Source: Phycisphaerales bacterium (GTDB lineage Bacteria; Planctomycetota; Phycisphaerae; SM23-33; FEN-1343). Taken from it: DNA of 38,075 bases. Where the stretch lies: positions 1 through 38,075 of the forward strand of contig PMYD01000156.1 of the NCBI GenBank assembly GCA_003171335.1, written 5' to 3'. The notes beneath the pieces were generated by a model that did no database searches, was not told the DNA's origin, and saw nothing but the letters and a program-made list of their open reading frames with translations. Both the position numbers and the translations under genes were made by a program. Of the stretch, positions 1 to 8,814 are shown piece by piece (within the stretch, counting starts at the first letter, position 1; the number at the start of each line of letters is the position of its first letter).

Positions 1-10
1 ATTAATCTTT

Positions 11-44
11 GGTAGCGAGAGCAACCGTGTTGCTCGCCCCTACC
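11..44. repeat. intergenic hairpin repeat
   Basis: Inverted repeat with inner arms GAGCAAC/GTTGCTC around a 3-nt CGT loop and outer arms GGTAG/CTACC. It sits at the 3' end of the minus-strand methyltransferase gene and could act as a terminator hairpin, but no T-tract is visible. It looks like one copy of a dispersed palindromic repeat; only one copy is in this window. Confidence 0.5.
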
Positions 45-1374
45 CTGCCCGGTCAGAGCCGTCCGCGCGCTCGGCGATGAAGGCGCGCTGGCTGGCGCCC
101 AGGCGACACCAGAGCACGACCAGCGGCCGCTCGCCGCGGCCGGAGAGTTCGCGCTGGAGGGTGTCAGTGTCGAGGCGGACGCCACGCGGTTTTATCTCCA
201 CTGTGCCGGCGCCAAGCTCGCGCAGCGCGGTGGCGACATCGCGCTTTCGGCCGGGCACCTCTCGGAGAATGCGGAAGTTGCGAATCGCGGGGCTGTCGGC
301 CGGCTGGTCGGCGGTGAGCCAGTCAAGCGTGGCGCTGAGGCGCCAGACACGCCGGCCGCCGGCGCCCAGCGAAGCCGCCAGATCATCCACCGCCCCGGCG
401 GCGATGATGGCGGGGTCGGGCTCGAGGATGTATTGCCCCACCTCGCCCACGGCCGCCGGCGCGGCAATTCCGCCGGCCAGGGAAAAAGTCTGCGGCGCTT
501 GCCAATCGCCCCATACGATCGTCGCCTGGCGCGCGGCGTTCGGGCCGGCCGCGCCCCACCAGGCGACAAGCTGCTTACAGGCGCCGTCCTCGCTGATGTA
601 CTCCAGCCGCACCGCCGGCCAGTGGGCCAGCGCCCGGCGGTCCACGGCGGGGGAAAGCTTGATCGCCCCGGCGGCGGCCCGCTGCGGCAATTCGCGCAGG
701 AACTCCTCGCCCGGTGAGTAGCCGGCGATGGACAGGTGCCGCCGGCCATCGGCGCGCCGGTCGGGGTCGACGTGAACAATGCGGCCATCAAGTTCCACCG
801 CCGTCGCATCGCCGAGAAAGAAGTCGCAGCGCCCGCCGACGCCGGCGACTTCGGCGTTGTGCGCAGCGCAGAAGACCGCCTCGGCCGAGATGTCGTAGCC
901 GCGGACGGCCATACCGGCGGCGGCGGTTAAAGCCACTCCGATGGCGTCCATGCCCATGCCGCAGCACAGGTCCAGCACATCGCCGCCCGCCGCGGCGGCG
1001 GCAGCGGCGAGTTGACCGCCCACGTATCGAGCTACCCTGATGGAAGAGGCCTGGGCCAGCATGGTTTTGGTGGCCAGCAGCCGGCCGGCCCACGCCGGCG
1101 GCACGCGGCCGGATCTTGCCGCACGCTGGCGCACTTCGCGAAGTTCCAGGATGGCGGCGACCTGCTGGGCATCGCACTCACGGCGCAGCGTTTGGACGGC
1201 GGCAAGCGGATCTGCGGGCAGATCGGTAGCCAGCAGGGCTTCGCCCCCGAGCGTTCGGCAAAACTCCAGTTGGGCCAGATTCACGGCCGCCTGAGTGTGC
1301 GCGAAAAACGGCCTCTTATGCAAGGGTGAGGGCGGACGGCATGTGGCGTGCGGGGGGACACGCTGTGAGATCAT
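40..1374 (-). CDS. class I SAM-dependent methyltransferase with THUMP-like C-terminal domain
   Basis: A 444-residue soluble protein. A helical N-terminal region (about 1-110) contains ATKTMLAQASSIRVARY, which precedes a Rossmann methyltransferase domain. SAM motif I is VLDLCCGMGMDAIG (about 133-146), and a later acidic motif HVDPDRRADGRRH resembles the DPxR signature of this family. The last ~70 residues (GAGTVEIKPRGVRLDTDTL) match the THUMP-like domain found behind such methyltransferases. The family is usually annotated only as a class I SAM-dependent methyltransferase; an RNA substrate is plausible from the THUMP-like tail but is inference. The ATG at 1374 is used because the reading frame is open from there, but the first ~25 residues look unconserved, so the true start may lie slightly downstream. 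It stands alone on the minus strand, 108 bases beyond the Imm1-like gene. Confidence 0.8.
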   Translation of the reverse strand: MISQRVPPHATCRPPSPLHKRPFFAHTQAAVNLAQLEFCRTLGGEALLATDLPADPLAAVQTLRRECDAQQVAAILELREVRQRAARSGRVPPAWAGRLLATKTMLAQASSIRVARYVGGQLAAAAAAAGGDVLDLCCGMGMDAIGVALTAAAGMAVRGYDISAEAVFCAAHNAEVAGVGGRCDFFLGDATAVELDGRIVHVDPDRRADGRRHLSIAGYSPGEEFLRELPQRAAAGAIKLSPAVDRRALAHWPAVRLEYISEDGACKQLVAWWGAAGPNAARQATIVWGDWQAPQTFSLAGGIAAPAAVGEVGQYILEPDPAIIAAGAVDDLAASLGAGGRRVWRLSATLDWLTADQPADSPAIRNFRILREVPGRKRDVATALRELGAGTVEIKPRGVRLDTDTLQRELSGRGERPLVVLWCRLGASQRAFIAERADGSDRAG

Positions 1375-1482
1375 GCCGCGCCGCCCTCAAATTGGCGCAC
1401 GCGTTCGTTTTGAGAATTATACTGCGGGTCGCGCGCTAGGTTTTGCTGCGGCGGGCTAGATGATGTCATTGAATTAACTTTT

Positions 1483-1911
1483 TCAATCAAGAGCCCATCG
1501 AATAGATCGCGGGCGTCCCGGGGACTTGATGAATTCGCGTACCGCCTCGAAGGCCTCTTCCTTCGCCACAGTGCACTCTAGGGGCACTTCGGAATGGTGT
1601 CCGAAAAAATAGTATGTAATCACCTCCGGGTCTGCAGGGATGCGCTGAATAGCTGGATCGAACGTCTCGGCCACTGTGTGATAGGATCCAGTACCGCTGT
1701 AATCGTTGGGAAACCAATCCATGCAGCAACGATCTGCGCCAAGAACGATCATCACCATTTCGCCGTTTTCACGCACTATCTGCATTGCAATTGGGCGTTT
1801 TGTTAGGCATTCTGCATCGACCTCGCGAACAATTCGGAGCACTTCGTCCAATGATCGTGCTTCCACTTGGTCATCATTGGACTTCCAACTCAATTTGGCG
1901 ATCATCGCCAT
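1483..1911 (-). CDS. Imm1-family immunity-like protein (orphan)
   Basis: A 142-residue small acidic protein beginning MAMIAKLSW. The start at 1911 is chosen because AGGAG lies 11 bases upstream; the open frame continues further up but only as a shadow of the M42 gene. The layout fits the Imm1 immunity fold: an N-terminal strand/helix, a central GEMVMIVLGADRCCMDWF strand pair, a segment with VITYYFFGHHSEVPLE, and a C-terminal helix ending in FIKSPGRPRSIRWALD. The closing 'EFx..xxRPxxIxW' pattern is typical of the family. Known Imm1 proteins neutralise polymorphic toxins, but no toxin or secretion gene is next to it. Codon use is more A+T-rich than in the flanking genes, suggesting recent acquisition. 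The family call is by pattern and moderately sure; the function is inferred. Confidence 0.6.
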   Translation of the reverse strand: MAMIAKLSWKSNDDQVEARSLDEVLRIVREVDAECLTKRPIAMQIVRENGEMVMIVLGADRCCMDWFPNDYSGTGSYHTVAETFDPAIQRIPADPEVITYYFFGHHSEVPLECTVAKEEAFEAVREFIKSPGRPRSIRWALD

Positions 1912-2003
1912 GTCTGTGCTTTCTCCTAGGGCTCGGCCGTACCTGCGAGCGGCCGGCAGCAGATCGCCTGAAGCGACATTTCGCAGCCCATGCACTTCAC
2001 GTT

Positions 2004-3083
2004 CTAAACCACCACCTGGAACCTCTGGCCCCCCTTGAGCCGAATCACCGATTCGGCCAGCAAGTCGGCAGCGCGCTGGAGGTCCTGGAGATCGACCATC
2101 TCGACCGTGGTGTGCATGTAGCGATTGGGCAGGCCCACGACGGCCGAGGGCACGCCGCCATTTTTCGTGTAGATGCTCAGGGCGTTTGTGCCGCCGGTGA
2201 TGCCGAAGGTCTCGAACTGGAGCGGTATCTCCTGCGCCTTGGCCGCCGCGATGATGTGCTCGTTGAGAACCGGGTGGTTTTCGCGGCCGATCGAGAGCGT
2301 CGGCCCGGCGCCCAGCTTCACCTCGCCGTGCTCCTTCATGTCGATGCCGGGTGAATCGGTGGCGTGCGTCACATCGACGACGATGGCCGCATCGGGCTTG
2401 ATGGCCGCCACGGTCATGGCCGCCCCGGCGCCGCCCACTTCCTCCTGCACGCTGGAGCAGGCGTAGATGCCGGCGGCGAGCTTCTTGCCCTTGTCGCGGG
2501 CCTTTCTCGCCAGCCGCAGGCCCTCGATGGAACACCACGTACCCACGCGGTTATCGAAGGCGCGCGAGATGGCGATGTGCTTGTCGAGCTGCTCGAAGCC
2601 CACGTCGAAGGTGGCCGAATCGCCCACGGCGACGCGCTTGCGGGCTTCTTTGCCATCGGCCGCGCCGATATCCAGGAACAGCTCGGGCCACTTGGGGGCC
2701 TTCTTCTCGCCCTCGCGCGGCAGCAGGTGAATGGCGGTGGCGCCCATGACGCCCTTGACGATGCCCTTGCGGGTATGAACGTTCACCCGCTGGCCGCGGA
2801 CCAGCGCTGGGTCCATGCCGCCGATCCGCTGCACGTACACGAAGCCCTTGTCGTCGATGTACTTGACCATCAGCCCCAGCTCGTCGGCGTGGCCGTCGAA
2901 CATCACCTTGGGGTCGCCCTCGCCGTTCAAAACCGCCACGGCGTTGCCGTAGGCATCGGTGCGGACCTCATCGGCGAACTGCCGGGCATACTCGCACCAG
3001 ACTTTTTGCCCGGCCGACTCAAAACCGCTGGGGCTGGGCGTGGTCAGCAGCCGCTTGAGAAACTCCAGGGATTCATCGCGCAT
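2004..3083 (-). CDS. M42 family metallo-aminopeptidase (FrvX/CelM-like)
   Basis: A 359-residue cytosolic enzyme. The M42 metal ligands are all visible in order: MFDGHADELGLMV (His and Asp), ISRAFDNRVG (bridging Asp), SSVQEEVGGAGA (catalytic Glu and ligand Glu), VVDVTHATDSPG (Asp) and NRYMHTTVEMVD (His). The domain order is peptidase lobe, inserted PDZ-like lobe (about 65-160), peptidase lobe. The family removes N-terminal residues from peptides using two Zn or Co ions, usually as a dodecamer. The start at 3083 (MRDESLEFLKRLL) is preferred over an in-frame ATG 75 bases upstream, because AAAGGG lies six bases before it and family members begin there. It is 92 bases upstream of the Imm1-like gene on the same strand. 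Confidence 0.93.
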   Translation of the reverse strand: MRDESLEFLKRLLTTPSPSGFESAGQKVWCEYARQFADEVRTDAYGNAVAVLNGEGDPKVMFDGHADELGLMVKYIDDKGFVYVQRIGGMDPALVRGQRVNVHTRKGIVKGVMGATAIHLLPREGEKKAPKWPELFLDIGAADGKEARKRVAVGDSATFDVGFEQLDKHIAISRAFDNRVGTWCSIEGLRLARKARDKGKKLAAGIYACSSVQEEVGGAGAAMTVAAIKPDAAIVVDVTHATDSPGIDMKEHGEVKLGAGPTLSIGRENHPVLNEHIIAAAKAQEIPLQFETFGITGGTNALSIYTKNGGVPSAVVGLPNRYMHTTVEMVDLQDLQRAADLLAESVIRLKGGQRFQVVV

Positions 3084-3172
3084 GATTGGCCCTTTCACCG
3101 TGAGACGATCACTCCGTGCCCGACACCGCATTTGAAGCGAAGATCCGCCGGTTTGCAAGGCCGGGAGAAGCA

Positions 3173-3250
3173 GGCTGTAGGCTGTAGACTGTAGGCTGTA
3201 GAAAAAAAACGCCCGGATCCGCGTTGCTCCCTTTGGGTTTACCTACAGCC
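3173..3250. repeat. GGCTGTA heptamer array with inverted copy
   Basis: Four head-to-tail heptamers (GGCTGTA, GGCTGTA, GACTGTA, GGCTGTA) occupy 3173-3200 and are followed by a run of eight A. The reverse-complement CCTACAGCC appears at 3242-3250, so the stretch can fold into a long stem-loop. It lies between the divergent M42 and trmO genes. Confidence 0.6.
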
Positions 3251-3273
3251 TAAAGCCTTCCTTTTCTTGCTTC

Positions 3274-3302
3274 TTGCAGCGGCGGGTGCATTTCAGTAAA
3301 AT
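3274..3302 (+). promoter_or_regulatory. sigma70-type promoter for trmO
   Basis: TTGCAG and TAAAAT are separated by exactly 17 bases. Transcription would begin near 3309, giving a leader of about 46 bases before the ATG at 3355, which has GGAAGG five to ten bases upstream. Confidence 0.5.
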
Positions 3303-3354
3303 TCCTGCCGCGTCCAGAACGGTCTTGCCCGCATAGGGGGGAGCGGAAGGCGAC

Positions 3355-3834
3355 ATGGCCGGCACCTCGGACAACTTGGAGTCGCTCAGCATCATCGGCT
3401 GGGTTAGAACGCCCTTCAAGGCGACACAGGAAATCCCCATCCAGGGCACGGCCAACGATGCCAAGGGCTGTATCGAAATTCTCCCCGCCTTCTCCGAAGG
3501 GCTGGCCGACCTGGCCGGATTCGATCGCATCTGGCTGATTTACCTGGCCCGGCCCTCCGGGCCGATCAAGCCGAAAATCGTGCCGCGGCTGGACACCTCG
3601 CCGCGCGGCGTCTTCGCCACGCGCTCGCTGATCCGGCCCAACCCCATCGGCCTGACGTGCGTCAAGCTCATCCGCGTCGAGGGCCCCTGCGTGCATGTCG
3701 AAGGCGTGGACATGCTCGATGGCACGGCCCTGCTGGACCTCAAACCGTACGTGCCGCGCTATGACGCCTTCCCGGATGCCTGGTCCGGCTGGCTGGAAAA
3801 CCGCATTCCGCACCAGCAGGCGTGGAAGGATTGA
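3355..3834 (+). CDS. trmO: tRNA t6A37 N6-methyltransferase TrmO (TsaA family)
   Basis: A 159-residue protein of the TsaA/UPF0066 family. It contains the central RSLIRPNPIGLTCVKL motif preceded by DTSPRGVFAT, and the later VDMLDGTALLDLKPYVPRYD motif. This all-beta, SAM-dependent enzyme methylates N6-threonylcarbamoyladenosine at position 37 of certain tRNAs. The length matches compact family members that lack the extra C-terminal domain of the E. coli protein. A GGAAGG ribosome-binding site precedes the ATG. It is a single-gene unit facing away from the M42 gene. Confidence 0.9.
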   Translation: MAGTSDNLESLSIIGWVRTPFKATQEIPIQGTANDAKGCIEILPAFSEGLADLAGFDRIWLIYLARPSGPIKPKIVPRLDTSPRGVFATRSLIRPNPIGLTCVKLIRVEGPCVHVEGVDMLDGTALLDLKPYVPRYDAFPDAWSGWLENRIPHQQAWKD

Positions 3835-3977
3835 GCGGCTGACTCTTCTTGGGGGCACGGCCACGCTGTTCTGACCGGTTGCACCCGCACCGCAGGTGTT
3901 TCGGCGCGCCCGGCCACCAGCCGGGAATACGTGGCTCGCAGCTACGGAGGCGCTTTGCCCAGGAATTTACCGCCGGA

Positions 3978-5438
3978 TCATTCATCAGCCGCGGCCTTGG
4001 TCGCGCTGGGAGCCAGACCGCCCAAATTCAAAACAGGCATCAACTTCTTCTCGCTCGGGTCCGCGGGGGACCACGAGGATTGGATTACCGGTGCGCCGTC
4101 CTTGATCTGGTAGTCGAAGTCCCCGCCCGTAAATGGATCAATAGGTAGGCCGCCAGAAAAGGAAACACTGAGGGTGCGCAAGTTGGCCGGGAATTCCCCT
4201 GTACGCACCTTGGCAGCGACCGCTGCGGCCGCGATCGCCTGCAGCCGTAATCGGGCATTAGCCCTAGATGTAATCCAGGCGGCGGCGTGATCTAATCCAG
4301 CCAGACCTACCAGTGCGCTGTCACCGGTTCCCGTCTTCTTGAATTGTGCAGTTTGAGCCCGAATGTCTTCGTCTAAAGCCGCCCATTCCTGGCGGACGAT
4401 GCCATATGGTTTTTCGGATAGGGCTGCCGACCGACGTGACAGTTCAACTAGCCTATCTGTCCACGCTTGAGCCATTCTCGGAAACACATTCACATCAGCC
4501 AGCAATTGCGACCTCAGCGAGACCAGCGGCTCGCCCTCAAGTTGAGTCAGCAAGAGGCATTCTTCGACGATTTGGCGTTTCTGTTCCAAGCTGCGTTGTT
4601 TCCAACCATCAGTCACCTGCCGTATAAGCCATCGCCTGAGGCACTCGCTTTCTGTTTTGTAATAGCCTTCCGCGTCGAACTGCTGCTGACAAATGATGGC
4701 CATCCTCGACGCCAAAGCACTGGCCGCCGCTTCATCCAGAGGATGCTGAACCTTCCAGCAGGCGAGAAACTGGTTCATTGGCTCGTAGGCTGAAAACTCA
4801 AAGATGGCCCACCCCCGCATGGCTTCGGGCCCACCGTGCTTGGAGAGGTGCAAGCTCATCTGGCATATGTCGGCCAAAATGGTACCGGCAGCGTCGTAGT
4901 CTCTTTGGGCCATGCATGCCTTTGCCTGGAAGGCAGCATGCAGACCGACCTGAGAGAGCTTGTCCAGATAAGAACCGCAGAAAGGCAATTCAACGTCCGG
5001 CAAGCCAAAGTCACAGAAGTGCCTTGCCGCGCCACGGTGCAGGGCCCGGACCTCCCGGGCGAAAGGATACTTGTCATCAGGCCAGGGGAATTGGGTCGCC
5101 GCGGCAACAGGGGACGGAACCAAATGTTCTTCTTCCATCGCCTCGCCAAGAGCTGCTCTAAACTTGTGCGTTGTCGCAGCCACCTTCAACGCGCCCGCCA
5201 ACGCTTCTTCAGGGGACGTATTAGAGTCGAGCAACTTGCTGTCGAGCCCTTCTGGCAGGCTATAGCCCATCACGGCAATCGCCTGGTAGTAATCAAGGGC
5301 TGCATTCTCAGTTAATGGAACGGCCACAGCCGCGGCGGGATTCGTAGCCGAATTAGTTGACTGTGGCAATTCGGCGGCCCCGGCAAGAATGCACATGCCC
5401 AACACACCCAACAAGCAGACAAGCCGCATAGGTTGCAT
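3978..5438 (-). CDS. exported protein of unknown function
   Basis: A 486-residue protein not recognised as a named family. The start at 5438 (MQPMRLVCLLGVLG) is favoured over an ATG 24 bases upstream because AGGAG lies six bases before it. The N-terminus is a signal peptide with a hydrophobic core (about 4-22), probably cleaved after the alanines that follow. The mature part is largely helical, with many Ala, Leu and Gln. Near the C-terminus, FPANLRTL..GGLPIDPFTGGDFDY resembles the closing strand region of pseudopilin-type proteins and of exported planctomycete proteins that share a 'P-x-DPF-G-x-x-x-Y' ending. It is probably periplasmic. No catalytic motif was seen. Confidence 0.6.
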   Translation of the reverse strand: MQPMRLVCLLGVLGMCILAGAAELPQSTNSATNPAAAVAVPLTENAALDYYQAIAVMGYSLPEGLDSKLLDSNTSPEEALAGALKVAATTHKFRAALGEAMEEEHLVPSPVAAATQFPWPDDKYPFAREVRALHRGAARHFCDFGLPDVELPFCGSYLDKLSQVGLHAAFQAKACMAQRDYDAAGTILADICQMSLHLSKHGGPEAMRGWAIFEFSAYEPMNQFLACWKVQHPLDEAAASALASRMAIICQQQFDAEGYYKTESECLRRWLIRQVTDGWKQRSLEQKRQIVEECLLLTQLEGEPLVSLRSQLLADVNVFPRMAQAWTDRLVELSRRSAALSEKPYGIVRQEWAALDEDIRAQTAQFKKTGTGDSALVGLAGLDHAAAWITSRANARLRLQAIAAAAVAAKVRTGEFPANLRTLSVSFSGGLPIDPFTGGDFDYQIKDGAPVIQSSWSPADPSEKKLMPVLNLGGLAPSATKAAADE

Positions 5439-5580
5439 TCCTTGCTCCTCTGGCTCGACCATGATTGAGATGCCCGCCCCAGTAAGGTTGACTGGCAGTC
5501 CCCGCGCACTTGGCCAGCGACCGCCACAGGCCTGTACCGTGTCGTCCGCTACCGCGCTGGCGGCTGCGCAACTCCAAACC

Positions 5581-6519
5581 TTACGCTTCCCAGCTTGGCG
5601 GCTGGTCCTGCAGGGCCAGGGGCGGCCCGATGATCACGCCGTAAAGCACGGCCCGGCCGATCTCGGCGGCCGTGTTGAGATGCATCTCGCCCAGGGCGCT
5701 GATGGCCCGAACCGGTGCGGCGGCGGCCGCCTGGCGGTGCAACTGGCCCAGCGTTTCCTCGCTGAAGCGGCGGGTCCGGTCGGCATCCTCCTCCTGGAGG
5801 TGACCGCGCATGCGGGCCTCTTCGGCCTCCACGCCCTGGCCGATGGCGCTTAAATGCAAGTGCCGCTGATCGATGGATTGGGCCGCTTCGAGCGCCTCAA
5901 CTCCCGCCGACTCCTGCACATCCTGGATCTGCCGGCGGGCTGCCGTCGCGGTCATGCGCGGGGTCCCCCGGGCGATGGGCTGGCCGGCCAGGGGGGATTG
6001 GGCGGTTACCTGGCGCTGCTGGCTGGCGCGCATCTGCGCTGCGCGCTGCTGGGCCACTTGCGCTGCTTGTTGCGCCGCACGCTGTGCCGCCTGCTGCTGC
6101 GCTACCCGCTGGGCCGCCTGCATCTGGGCAGCGCGTGTCATGGCCGCGCGCTGCTGGGCCATCTGCTGCTGGGCCGCTTGCTGGGCGGGCGTGGGCTGCG
6201 GCCGCACGGCCTGGCGTACCTGTTCGCGCTGGCGGGCGATGCGCTCGCGCTCGGCCCGGCGCATGGCCAAGGCCACATCCTCGACGGAAAGTCGCTGCTG
6301 GGCCGGCGGCTGCGCCCCCGTCTGGTCGGGCCGCAATTCGATGGGCTCTTCCTCGCTGGGCCGCCGCATCGGCCGCCGCTGATTCTCCGTGGTCTTTTTC
6401 TGCGCCTGCAGGGCTTTGGCAATCAGCGAGATCACCAGAATGAAGAGGAAAACTCCGAGCTTCACCAAGCCGGAGTAATCCACATCGGCCGAGATGGTAG
6501 GCAGCGCCGACAACATCAT
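5581..6519 (-). CDS. membrane-anchored Ala/Gln-rich coiled-coil protein downstream of floA
   Basis: A 312-residue protein. One N-terminal membrane helix (about 17-37, LVKLGVFLFILVISLIAKAL) is followed by a charged stretch. Residues about 105-175 are a low-complexity run of AQQ/AAQ repeats likely to form a long alpha-helical coiled coil. The C-terminal domain closes with AEIGRAVLYGVIIGPPLAL, a conserved-looking motif. AAGGA precedes the start. It is transcribed in the same direction as floA, 124 bases beyond it, with two tandem hairpins in the gap. Its position suggests a membrane-domain partner of FloA, but that is inference. The repeat core is prone to misassembly and length variation. Confidence 0.65.
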   Translation of the reverse strand: MMLSALPTISADVDYSGLVKLGVFLFILVISLIAKALQAQKKTTENQRRPMRRPSEEEPIELRPDQTGAQPPAQQRLSVEDVALAMRRAERERIARQREQVRQAVRPQPTPAQQAAQQQMAQQRAAMTRAAQMQAAQRVAQQQAAQRAAQQAAQVAQQRAAQMRASQQRQVTAQSPLAGQPIARGTPRMTATAARRQIQDVQESAGVEALEAAQSIDQRHLHLSAIGQGVEAEEARMRGHLQEEDADRTRRFSEETLGQLHRQAAAAAPVRAISALGEMHLNTAAEIGRAVLYGVIIGPPLALQDQPPSWEA

Positions 6520-6590
6520 TCTTCCTTCAACTCGCGCAGCTCGGGTTCACCAAAACCGCTGAACCGTTCTTCTAGATGTCCCGCACAGCG

Positions 6591-6638
6591 CACGGCTGCG
6601 GACAGCCGTGGCACCGGCCACAGGCTGGAAAGCCTGTG
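6591..6638. repeat. two tandem hairpins between floA and the coiled-coil gene
   Basis: CACGGCTG/CAGCCGTG (6591-6610, 4-nt loop) is followed eight bases later by CACAGGCT/AGCCTGTG (6619-6638, 4-nt loop GGAA). They lie immediately past the floA stop and may attenuate readthrough or protect the floA mRNA 3' end. They look like a mobile intergenic repeat. Confidence 0.55.
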
Positions 6639-6643
6639 CCACC

Positions 6644-7687
6644 TTATTCCTTGCCCTCGCCCTTTTGCCCGGCCGCCGGCGTGCCGCCGATCGACTCGCG
6701 CATGGAGGTGTCGGCCTGGATGTTCCGCATGCGGTAATAGTCCATAATGCCCATGTGCCCGCTGCGGAAGGCCTCGGCCATGGCCTTGGGAATTTCCGCC
6801 TCGGCCAGCACCACCTTGGCCCGGTTCTCGCGGACCAGGGCCTGCATTTCCTGCTCGCGGGCCAAGGCCATGGCGCGGCGCTTCTCGGCCTCGGCCTGGA
6901 AGCGGCGCTTGTCGGCCTCGGCCTGGTCGGCCTGCAGCTTGGCGCCGACGTTATCGCCCACATCCACCGTGGCGATGTCGATGGAGAGAATCTCGAACGC
7001 CGTCCCGGCATCGAGGCCCTTCTCCAGCACCTTCTTGGAGATGATGTCCGGGTTCTCCAGCACGGCCTTATAGGAGTCGCTGGCGCCGATGGTGGTGACG
7101 ATGCCCTCGCCGACGCGGGCGATGACCGTCTCTTCGGTGGCGCCGCCAACGAGCCGGTCGATGTTCGTCCGCACGGTCACGCGCGCGCGGGCCTTCACCT
7201 GGATGCCATCCTTGGCCACGCCGTCGATCGTGGCCCGCCCCTGGGCGGGGTTGGGCACGTCGATGACCTTCGGGTTCACCGAGGTCTGCACCGCATCGAG
7301 AATATCGCGGCCCGCCAGGTCGATCGCCGTGGCCGTCTTGAACGACAGGTCGATATTCGCGCGGTTGGCGGCGATCAAGGCCGTGATCACATTGGGCACG
7401 CGGCCGCCGGCCAGGTAGTGGTTTTCCAGGTCCTGCGTGCTGATATCCAACCCCGCGCGCACGGCGCGAATCTTGGACAGCACGATCACCGGCCGGTCCA
7501 CCTTTCGCAACGTCATGCCGATCAGGTCGAACATGCTCACGTTGGCCCGGCTGAAATACGCCTGGATCCACAGCTTGAGGAACTTGCCGATCATGACGAG
7601 CAGCACCAGTACGATGATGATCGCCACGATCACGCCGACCCACAGGAAGGGCGGTGCGCCATTCTCTGCCATCAGCAACGTCCACAT
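6644..7687 (-). CDS. floA: flotillin-like protein FloA
   Basis: A 347-residue member of the FloA (UPF0365) family. A hydrophobic hairpin at about 13-45 ([18 protein letters not shown]) inserts in the membrane. It is followed by the SPFH-type domain with signature stretches [33 protein letters not shown] and [20 protein letters not shown]. An Ala/Glu/Lys/Arg-rich coiled coil (about 245-300) follows, ending in the [18 protein letters not shown] motif. FloA scaffolds functional membrane microdomains and affects fluidity and protein quality control. Length and motif order match the family. GGGGAG precedes the ATG. The usual nfeD partner is not in this window; an Ala/Gln-rich membrane coiled-coil gene takes the downstream place. 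Confidence 0.96.
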   Translation of the reverse strand: MWTLLMAENGAPPFLWVGVIVAIIIVLVLLVMIGKFLKLWIQAYFSRANVSMFDLIGMTLRKVDRPVIVLSKIRAVRAGLDISTQDLENHYLAGGRVPNVITALIAANRANIDLSFKTATAIDLAGRDILDAVQTSVNPKVIDVPNPAQGRATIDGVAKDGIQVKARARVTVRTNIDRLVGGATEETVIARVGEGIVTTIGASDSYKAVLENPDIISKKVLEKGLDAGTAFEILSIDIATVDVGDNVGAKLQADQAEADKRRFQAEAEKRRAMALAREQEMQALVRENRAKVVLAEAEIPKAMAEAFRSGHMGIMDYYRMRNIQADTSMRESIGGTPAAGQKGEGKE

Positions 7688-7767
7688 AATCTGTCTCCCC
7701 GAAATGCGGCATTATGGCCAAGCGAACCCGCCGCGGCCGCGGCGGCGAGCGCCTGATCTCAGCCCTG

Positions 7768-7797
7768 CTTATACCGCGGCCAAGGGCAAGGTGGCAA
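7768..7797 (-). promoter_or_regulatory. candidate sigma70-type promoter for floA
   Basis: Read on the minus strand, TTGCCA and TATAAG are 18 bases apart, about 80 bases upstream of the floA start. Plausible, but unsupported by anything except sequence. Confidence 0.4.
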
Positions 7798-7951
7798 GTG
7801 AGGAAAATCGCCCTGCCCTGCCCGTACGCTTCTCCTTTTGGCGGCGCGCCCGTTTTTGGTATTGATTAGGTCGTCGTTCAAACTGACCGATGACAGAAAC
7901 AGCCGCGCCCGGCCGTGTTTTTGCCGAGCCGAATTATTGTTGAGGGCTGCC

Positions 7952-8749
7952 GTGACGGAGACCATCAAGAGCGATGCCGAGCCGGTGGATGATCATCTGT
8001 ACGGGGCCGGCGCCGTCAGCAAGGCCCTGACCCGCGCGTTGGCCCTGTACCGCCGGCAGTGGGAGGCGTTCCGGCACGAGGGCTTTGCCGCCCTGGGTCT
8101 CAACGCCGCCGAGCAACTCACGGGTCTCATCCACACCGCCGAGCAGATGGTCCGCGGGGCGGGCGAACTGGCCTCCAGCCACACGCGGCCGCTGCATGAA
8201 TCCGTCGCCGCCCTCAACGATGGCAGCGATCCCCAGCACAAGTCCGACCCGACGGTCGTGGCCCTGTCCGAAGCGCTCCAGTACTGCCTGGGGCGCGATG
8301 CCGTCGAAATGGCGGCCACCGCCGAGCAGCGAATCTGGCGGCTGCTGCTGCTGACGCAGCAACTTCAGCCCTCCAAGCGGGCCGCCGCCTTCCTGCGCCG
8401 GGTGAGCCGTTGCTACATGTACGGCTTCGATGCGGAGTGCGCCGTCATGTGCCGCAGCGTACTGCAGGCCGCCTTCGATGCCGAGATCTCCGATGAGAAG
8501 TGCCAGGTCATCCTGGGCCGCGCCAAGGGCGCCAAGCGCACCAACTCCTCGCCTTTCGACCTGGCCGACCGCATCGCCGTGGCCCGAAAACTCGGCCGAA
8601 TCAGCGATGCAGCCGCCATCAAGGCCGCCGCCATTCGCGCCGCCGGCAACGTGGTGATCCACGAACACCCCCGTTCCTGCGATGACACCTTCGGACTCAT
8701 CGCCGACACGATGGATGTCATCGCCGAACTGACGGGCAAGCCGGCCTGA
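7952..8749 (+). CDS. DUF4145-like helical protein
   Basis: A 265-residue protein starting at GTG 7952, chosen because GAGGG lies five bases upstream; an ATG at 7838 is in frame but adds a basic, unconserved-looking leader. It is predicted soluble and mostly helical. The segment FDAECAVMCRSVLQAAFDAEI, then DLADRIAVARKLGRIS and IRAAGNVVIHEHP, resembles the conserved block of DUF4145/abortive-infection-type helical domains: a helix carrying 'R-x-x-L-E', then a helix before 'G-N-x-x-x-H'. The catalytic role of such domains is unsettled. No neighbour gives a clue; the gene marks the left edge of the A+T-richer accessory stretch. The family assignment is tentative. Confidence 0.55.
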   Translation: MTETIKSDAEPVDDHLYGAGAVSKALTRALALYRRQWEAFRHEGFAALGLNAAEQLTGLIHTAEQMVRGAGELASSHTRPLHESVAALNDGSDPQHKSDPTVVALSEALQYCLGRDAVEMAATAEQRIWRLLLLTQQLQPSKRAAAFLRRVSRCYMYGFDAECAVMCRSVLQAAFDAEISDEKCQVILGRAKGAKRTNSSPFDLADRIAVARKLGRISDAAAIKAAAIRAAGNVVIHEHPRSCDDTFGLIADTMDVIAELTGKPA

Positions 8750-8814
8750 GAATTTCCGCCGCAGGTGTGGGGACAAATTGCCCAGATTGCCGCTTTTGCC
8801 AATTCACTGCGCTA

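Noticed and set aside
5854-6747. Leu/Arg/Gly-rich frame antisense to the coiled-coil gene
   Set aside because: Produced by the AQQ-encoding repeats read backwards; no domain or ribosome-binding site.
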